Part shown: positions 4,198-7,338 of the stretch, piece by piece
How positions within the stretch are numbered: the first letter of the stretch is position 1
Layout: every line of letters begins with the position of its first letter
Assembly: GCA_964496005.1 (NCBI GenBank)
Contig: CAZBWW010000036.1
Location: 1-7,338, forward strand
DNA: 7,338 bases
Source: CAZBWW01 sp964496005
Lineage (GTDB): Bacteria; Patescibacteriota; WWE3; UBA101185; UBA10185
Direction of reading: 5' to 3'
Position numbers and translations under genes: made by a program
Notes under the pieces: generated by a model
Database searches by the model: none
Seen by the model: the letters and a program-made list of their open reading frames with translations, nothing else
What the model was told of the DNA's origin: nothing

Positions 4198-5499
4198 GTG
4201 CACAAAAAGTATGAGAACCACAAAGGCTTTGCACACATCTTTTTAGTCATCGTTATTCTTATAGCAGTAGTAGCATCTGGTAGTTATCTTTATTTAAAGA
4301 AATACGAGTCATTACCCATACCTATTACAATTGACATGCTAAAACCAAAACCTACTACCCCACAAGATTTGCCAGTCCCCGAAAATATTTCACAAGCGCA
4401 CAATGCATTTGGTATTAATACCCTAAAAATACTTGCACGTGACGAGGGTTTAAATAATGTTTTCATTTCGCCTTCTAGCATTGCATTGGCATTATCAATG
4501 GTGTATAACGGCGCAAATGGTGAAACTAAAGACGCAATGCAAAAAGTGTTACAACTCCAAGGCTTAGATATCACAGCAGTGAATGAAGAAAGCCTAAGTC
4601 TAATTACAGGTTTAACAAATCCTGATCCAAAAGTAGAATTATCGGTGGCAAATTCAGTATGGGCAAGACAAGGCGTAGATTTCAAAAAAGAATTTCTGTC
4701 CACAGTTGAGAAATACTATAATGCAGAGCTTGAAACGCTTGATTTTACTGACCCGAGTGTAGCAGATACAATAAATGCGTGGGTTGACGAAAGTACAAGA
4801 GGAAAAATACCGACAATTGTAAGTCCGCCAATCCCCGCAGATTTAGTTATGTATCTTATTAACGCGGTTTATTTTAAGGGTACGTGGACAACCGAGTTTG
4901 ATAAACAATTGACAACTGATAGGGATTTTACTGTAGGAGATGGTTCTTTAAAAAAGCACCCGCTCATGAAACACAAGGGAAATGTGCCATACTTAGAAAC
5001 AACTGATTTTCAAAGTGCGGTGCTTCCCTATGGTGAGAACGAACGGTTAAATATGTATGTGTTTTTACCTAAGGACCTGAACAAGTTTGTGGCAGACTTA
5101 AACATTACTGACTGGAATGAGTGGATGACACAGTACGAAGAAACGGAAGGTACCATATTACTGCCAAAATTTAAAATGACTTATGAAAAAAAGCTAGTAC
5201 CTGTACTGGAAGAACTAGGTATGGGTGTTGCATTTGGCGGCAACGCTGATCTAACAGGTATTGGTGAGCAACTATTTATAAATGATGTACTTCATAAAAC
5301 ATACGTTGATGTAAATGAGGAAGGGACCGAGGCTGCGGCAGTGACAAGTATAGCAATTATAGGGTCCACCAGTATACCAGAAAAGAGTAAAACTTTTTAT
5401 ATGGAAGTTAACCGGCCATTTTTCTTTGTAATTAGAGATAATTTAACTCAGGAATTATTGTTTATGGGCACAATACAGAATCCCGAAGTAAGCAACTAG
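4198..5499 (+). CDS. Membrane-anchored serpin (serine protease inhibitor, family I4)
   Basis: This 433-residue protein is a full serpin fold behind an N-terminal anchor. Residues 1-10 are basic, 11-32 form a hydrophobic helix (FAHIFLVIVILIAVVASGSY) and 33-65 a Pro-rich linker. The serpin domain starts near AHNAFGINTLKIL. Family landmarks follow in order: FISPSSIALALSMVYNGANGET (89-110), NAVYFKGTW (222-230), LLPKFKMTYE (321-330), the hinge EEGTEAAAVT (374-383), RPFFFVIRDN (406-415) and LFMGTIQNP (421-429). The hinge is rich in small residues with Thr at P14, as in inhibitory serpins. Counting 17 residues from the hinge Glu puts P1 near Ser390 (IIGS/TSIP), though the exact bond is uncertain. 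By family mechanism it traps a serine or cysteine protease covalently, here outside the membrane. GTG is the only upstream start that keeps the anchor, and an extended -10 box abuts it. It ends in TAG, 36 bp from the convergent amidase. Confidence 0.95.
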   Translation: MHKKYENHKGFAHIFLVIVILIAVVASGSYLYLKKYESLPIPITIDMLKPKPTTPQDLPVPENISQAHNAFGINTLKILARDEGLNNVFISPSSIALALSMVYNGANGETKDAMQKVLQLQGLDITAVNEESLSLITGLTNPDPKVELSVANSVWARQGVDFKKEFLSTVEKYYNAELETLDFTDPSVADTINAWVDESTRGKIPTIVSPPIPADLVMYLINAVYFKGTWTTEFDKQLTTDRDFTVGDGSLKKHPLMKHKGNVPYLETTDFQSAVLPYGENERLNMYVFLPKDLNKFVADLNITDWNEWMTQYEETEGTILLPKFKMTYEKKLVPVLEELGMGVAFGGNADLTGIGEQLFINDVLHKTYVDVNEEGTEAAAVTSIAIIGSTSIPEKSKTFYMEVNRPFFFVIRDNLTQELLFMGTIQNPEVSN

Positions 5500-5515
5500 A
5501 AATTGCAACCAGGTA

Positions 5516-5531
5516 CGTTTTAAAAAAAACG
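5516..5531. terminator. Weak A/T-rich inverted repeat between convergent serpin and amidase genes
   Basis: cgtttt (5516-5521) and aaaacg (5526-5531) can pair around a four-A loop. They sit between the stops of the two convergent genes and include an A8 run, which reads as T8 on the minus strand. The position and symmetry suit a shared terminator. The stem has only one strong G-C pair region at its base, so support is weak. Confidence 0.3.
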
Positions 5532-5535
5532 ATAA

Positions 5536-6321
5536 TCAAGGTAAAATGTTTTGTGCTTCAATAAAATCAATTATCCCGTCAGCTATTCCCTTTGCAGGTA
5601 TTTCCGGGCTATTTAGTAGCAAAGTTACGTCTGCGTGATTAGTAGCAAAACCGGTTTCAACAATTACACCCGGAGTCATTGGATGAATTGAATGCTTGTA
5701 TCTTCTGGAATTAAAAGCATAGTATCTAGTCATATTCCTTGAAATATTTGGGTCTTTAATAAAGCCTGTCGTGTCACCATATGCTTGCTCGATTGCGGCT
5801 GCTAATTCGTCGGCTACGCCTGTCCGATCTCTTTGGTACGCAGCCACTTTATAGCCTCTCACGTTAGGGTTTAAATTCCCGTCCGCATGAATTGACACAA
5901 AAGCATCAGCCCAGTAGCTTTCGGGAACGGTTGCCGGTAATAAGTCAACCACGTAACCTTGCACTTCAAGTAATTTTTTTGTTTCTTTCGCAATTGCTAA
6001 TACTATTTCCCACTCCGGAACGCCTTTACCTGTAGTTCCTCCCCCGCTTTCTTTTATTTTTACTAATTCGTCAGGCAGCTCATTATTTTTCCAATGTCCT
6101 ACTTGCAACCCTATTCTAATTGGACCTGCCGGTCTCTGCCAATTAGTATATTCATCAAAATAAAAGGCATAGTCATTTTCTGAGTCAGTAGCGTCATCAG
6201 TATATGGCGGTGCGCCGTATTCCTTTGATTTTAGGTAATTAGAAATTATAGATACGCTTGAAATTACTAAAACGACTGCGAAAAGTATTAGTAGTATTTT
6301 ATTTGTGGGCATGTCAGGCAT
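5536..6321 (-). CDS. Membrane-anchored N-acetylmuramoyl-L-alanine amidase (Amidase_3 family)
   Basis: This 261-residue enzyme should cleave the amide bond between N-acetylmuramic acid and L-alanine of peptidoglycan, outside the membrane. Residues 9-27 (ILLILFAVVLVISSVSIIS) form an anchor, followed by an acidic linker to about 64. The catalytic domain runs from IRIGLQVGHWKN to the end. Predicted zinc ligands are His76 (VGHWKN), Glu103 (PEWEIVLAIAKE) and His145 (FVSIHADGN). Glu222 in GVIVETGFATN is the catalytic glutamate. The first motif, GHWKNNELPDEL, differs from the common DPGHGG form but resembles a variant I recall from Chloroflexi-like and CPR amidases, as does VDLLPATVPESYWADAF. No cell-wall-binding repeat is present. 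Start ATG 6321 fits a -10 box 17 nt upstream; an in-frame ATG at 6312 is an alternative. It ends in TGA. Confidence 0.93.
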   Translation of the reverse strand: MPDMPTNKILLILFAVVLVISSVSIISNYLKSKEYGAPPYTDDATDSENDYAFYFDEYTNWQRPAGPIRIGLQVGHWKNNELPDELVKIKESGGGTTGKGVPEWEIVLAIAKETKKLLEVQGYVVDLLPATVPESYWADAFVSIHADGNLNPNVRGYKVAAYQRDRTGVADELAAAIEQAYGDTTGFIKDPNISRNMTRYYAFNSRRYKHSIHPMTPGVIVETGFATNHADVTLLLNSPEIPAKGIADGIIDFIEAQNILP

Positions 6322-6338
6322 AATTTTTGTGTTATGCT

Positions 6339-6347
6339 ATTTTAGCA
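6339..6347 (-). promoter_or_regulatory. Extended -10 promoter of the amidase gene
   Basis: On the minus strand this reads TGCTAAAAT, a full extended -10 element. The hexamer ends 17 nt before ATG 6321, predicting a leader of about 10-11 nt. That leader (cataacacaaaaatt) has no Shine-Dalgarno-like purine run. The element lies within the 72-bp gap after the methyltransferase-type gene, so the amidase can be transcribed independently. Confidence 0.45.
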
Positions 6348-6393
6348 ATGTTATCTGGACAGTCAACAGCATTTCCTGTCAGTAAAAATTTAT

Positions 6394-7338
6394 CTAGACG
6401 TAAATACAATACTGCTCATCGCCGTCAACTTTAACTACTGTTGTAATAAAAGCATGATAATTGCTACTACGGGCATCCCTCCTTATTCGTGGATGTATGT
6501 ATTCAATGCCTTCTATAAATTCGCTGCTGCCCCATACGCCGCCATCGGCTTGTGCAATTTGTGCTAACACTTCTCCAAGATCATCACTCTCAAAAAACGT
6601 GTTTAATGGGTTATTTCTGGTATGCTGTGGATAGTTGACTACATCATAATTTGCAGGCGAGCCGGCATACCATCTTCCGGATAAGTTCCTTGCTAAAAAA
6701 TAAGCATGGGTACTCCACCCAGAATTACGAAAAGTATTCTTATTTTTTTGTATATTAGCCTGCGAATTTAGCAGTATTAATCGATCAAAATGTCGCTCAT
6801 AATTGGCAGCTAAATAGTTTATTACCCTTTTGCAGTTTTGAACGCACAGTAAACCCGTAGTTCGAAATGTATAGAAATCAATAGCGGCTGTGGTGTCGGA
6901 TTCAGTATCAATTTTTGGGTAAGCTGCTTCATAAAGTGGTCTATGTTGAAATTCGTATAGCTCGCCATTATAATCATGAGAATAAGCTATAACCATAGCA
7001 TCCCCTATAGCAGCCCTTGAAATACGTCTTATTTCTGCAGCGGTTTTTTCTGACCTTAAGGAAGCCAATTCAGTGATTTCTAAAACTTCGAGTAAGCGCG
7101 TGGTATGTATTGTTGATGTTAGTTTCCCACCGTTATACCAGCTATGTATAGCAAGAGCTTTCTCCAGGTCTTGGATTTCGAATACGTTTCCGGTAGCATA
7201 ACCCCGCACGGCCGGAAAAATAAATGCCCGACCACCCGGACTAAGAACACGTTCAGTCTCACCCACAAAAGACGTCAGCTCTTCAACACTCATTTTAGAA
7301 AGTTTTTGCGCTGGAACAGTATATGGGTAAACTAGCCT
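6394..7338 (-). CDS. C-terminal part of a class I SAM methyltransferase-like protein with a second Cys/His domain; 5' end beyond window
   Basis: The frame is open through the right edge. The codons before the internal ATG at 7293 read RLVYPYTVPAQKLSK, so the ATG is not the start and at least 314 residues are visible. The first part carries the late class I methyltransferase motif: YPYTVPAQKLSKMSVEEL, then ETERVLSPGGRAFIFP, then strands ending near DAMVIAYSHDY. The S-adenosylmethionine-binding glycine motif would lie outside the window. About 190 further residues form a second unit. Counting from the internal Met, it has GLLCVQNC (Cys150, Cys154) and GWSTHAYFLARNLSGRWYAGSP (His196). That order and spacing recall the Cys...HA[WY]...GxW...P pattern of transglutaminase-like/papain-fold enzymes, but the usual Asp before Pro is Ser212. 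The fold and activity of this part are inference. It ends in TAG and lies upstream of the amidase on the same strand. Confidence 0.75.
   Translation of the reverse strand, partial: RLVYPYTVPAQKLSKMSVEELTSFVGETERVLSPGGRAFIFPAVRGYATGNVFEIQDLEKALAIHSWYNGGKLTSTIHTTRLLEVLEITELASLRSEKTAAEIRRISRAAIGDAMVIAYSHDYNGELYEFQHRPLYEAAYPKIDTESDTTAAIDFYTFRTTGLLCVQNCKRVINYLAANYERHFDRLILLNSQANIQKNKNTFRNSGWSTHAYFLARNLSGRWYAGSPANYDVVNYPQHTRNNPLNTFFESDDLGEVLAQIAQADGGVWGSSEFIEGIEYIHPRIRRDARSSNYHAFITTVVKVDGDEQYCIYV

Noticed and set aside
4290..4703. Minus-strand ORF of 137 aa
   Set aside because: It is a shadow of the serpin gene, has no recognisable domain and no promoter or ribosome-binding site.
7293..7293. ATG at 7293 as the start of the methyltransferase-like gene
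   Set aside because: The frame stays open to 7338 with plausible methyltransferase sequence (LVYPYTVPAQKLSK), so the gene continues past the window.
7144..7335. Plus-strand ORF of 63 aa at the right edge
   Set aside because: It is antisense to the methyltransferase-like gene, whose frame carries clear family motifs.

Overview
The window is about 60 % A+T and carries eight protein genes and three tRNA genes. The best guess for the source is a low-GC member of the Candidate Phyla Radiation (Patescibacteria), near Microgenomates or Katanobacteria. This is inference from general features: the short 'KGFAH' plus hydrophobic N-terminus of the serpin, compact gene packing, many small unknown proteins anchored by one N-terminal helix, and start codons placed directly at predicted transcription starts. 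TGA ends three complete genes (the 343-aa protein, the 229-aa envelope protein and the amidase), so the code with UGA read as glycine seen in Gracilibacteria/Absconditabacteria is unlikely. No rRNA, transposase, integrase, CRISPR array or replication origin was seen.

Left part (1-2272). A two-domain VOC/PhnB-like protein enters from the left edge, missing at most its first base. It is followed on the same strand by an 83-residue YdeI/OmpD-associated (OmdA) family protein. A 343-residue protein of unknown function, with faint protein-kinase-like motifs, converges on them from the right on the minus strand.

Middle (2340-3828). A tRNA-Pro(UGG) lies on the minus strand. The last 16 bases of its body, its discriminator and its encoded CCA are repeated exactly 155 bp further on, and hairpins lie between the two copies. 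This looks like an attachment-site duplication or the scar of a lost element. Next come a membrane-anchored, cysteine-containing envelope protein (minus strand) and a plus-strand tRNA-Arg(UCU) - tRNA-Leu(UAA) pair. All three tRNA genes encode CCA.

Right part (3877-7338). A small Ser/Thr-rich protein precedes a membrane-anchored serpin with a well-formed inhibitory hinge. A membrane-anchored N-acetylmuramoyl-L-alanine amidase (Amidase_3) converges on the serpin. At the right edge is the C-terminal part of a methyltransferase that continues into a second domain with a transglutaminase-like Cys/His pattern.

The serpin, the amidase and the 229-aa protein all appear to work on the outer face of the membrane: peptidoglycan turnover and defence against foreign proteases are the plausible roles. 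The most striking regulatory pattern is that -10 boxes end exactly 6 nt before the start codon in three genes (343-aa protein, 96-aa protein, serpin) and close to it in a fourth. This predicts leaderless mRNAs and also settles several start codons.
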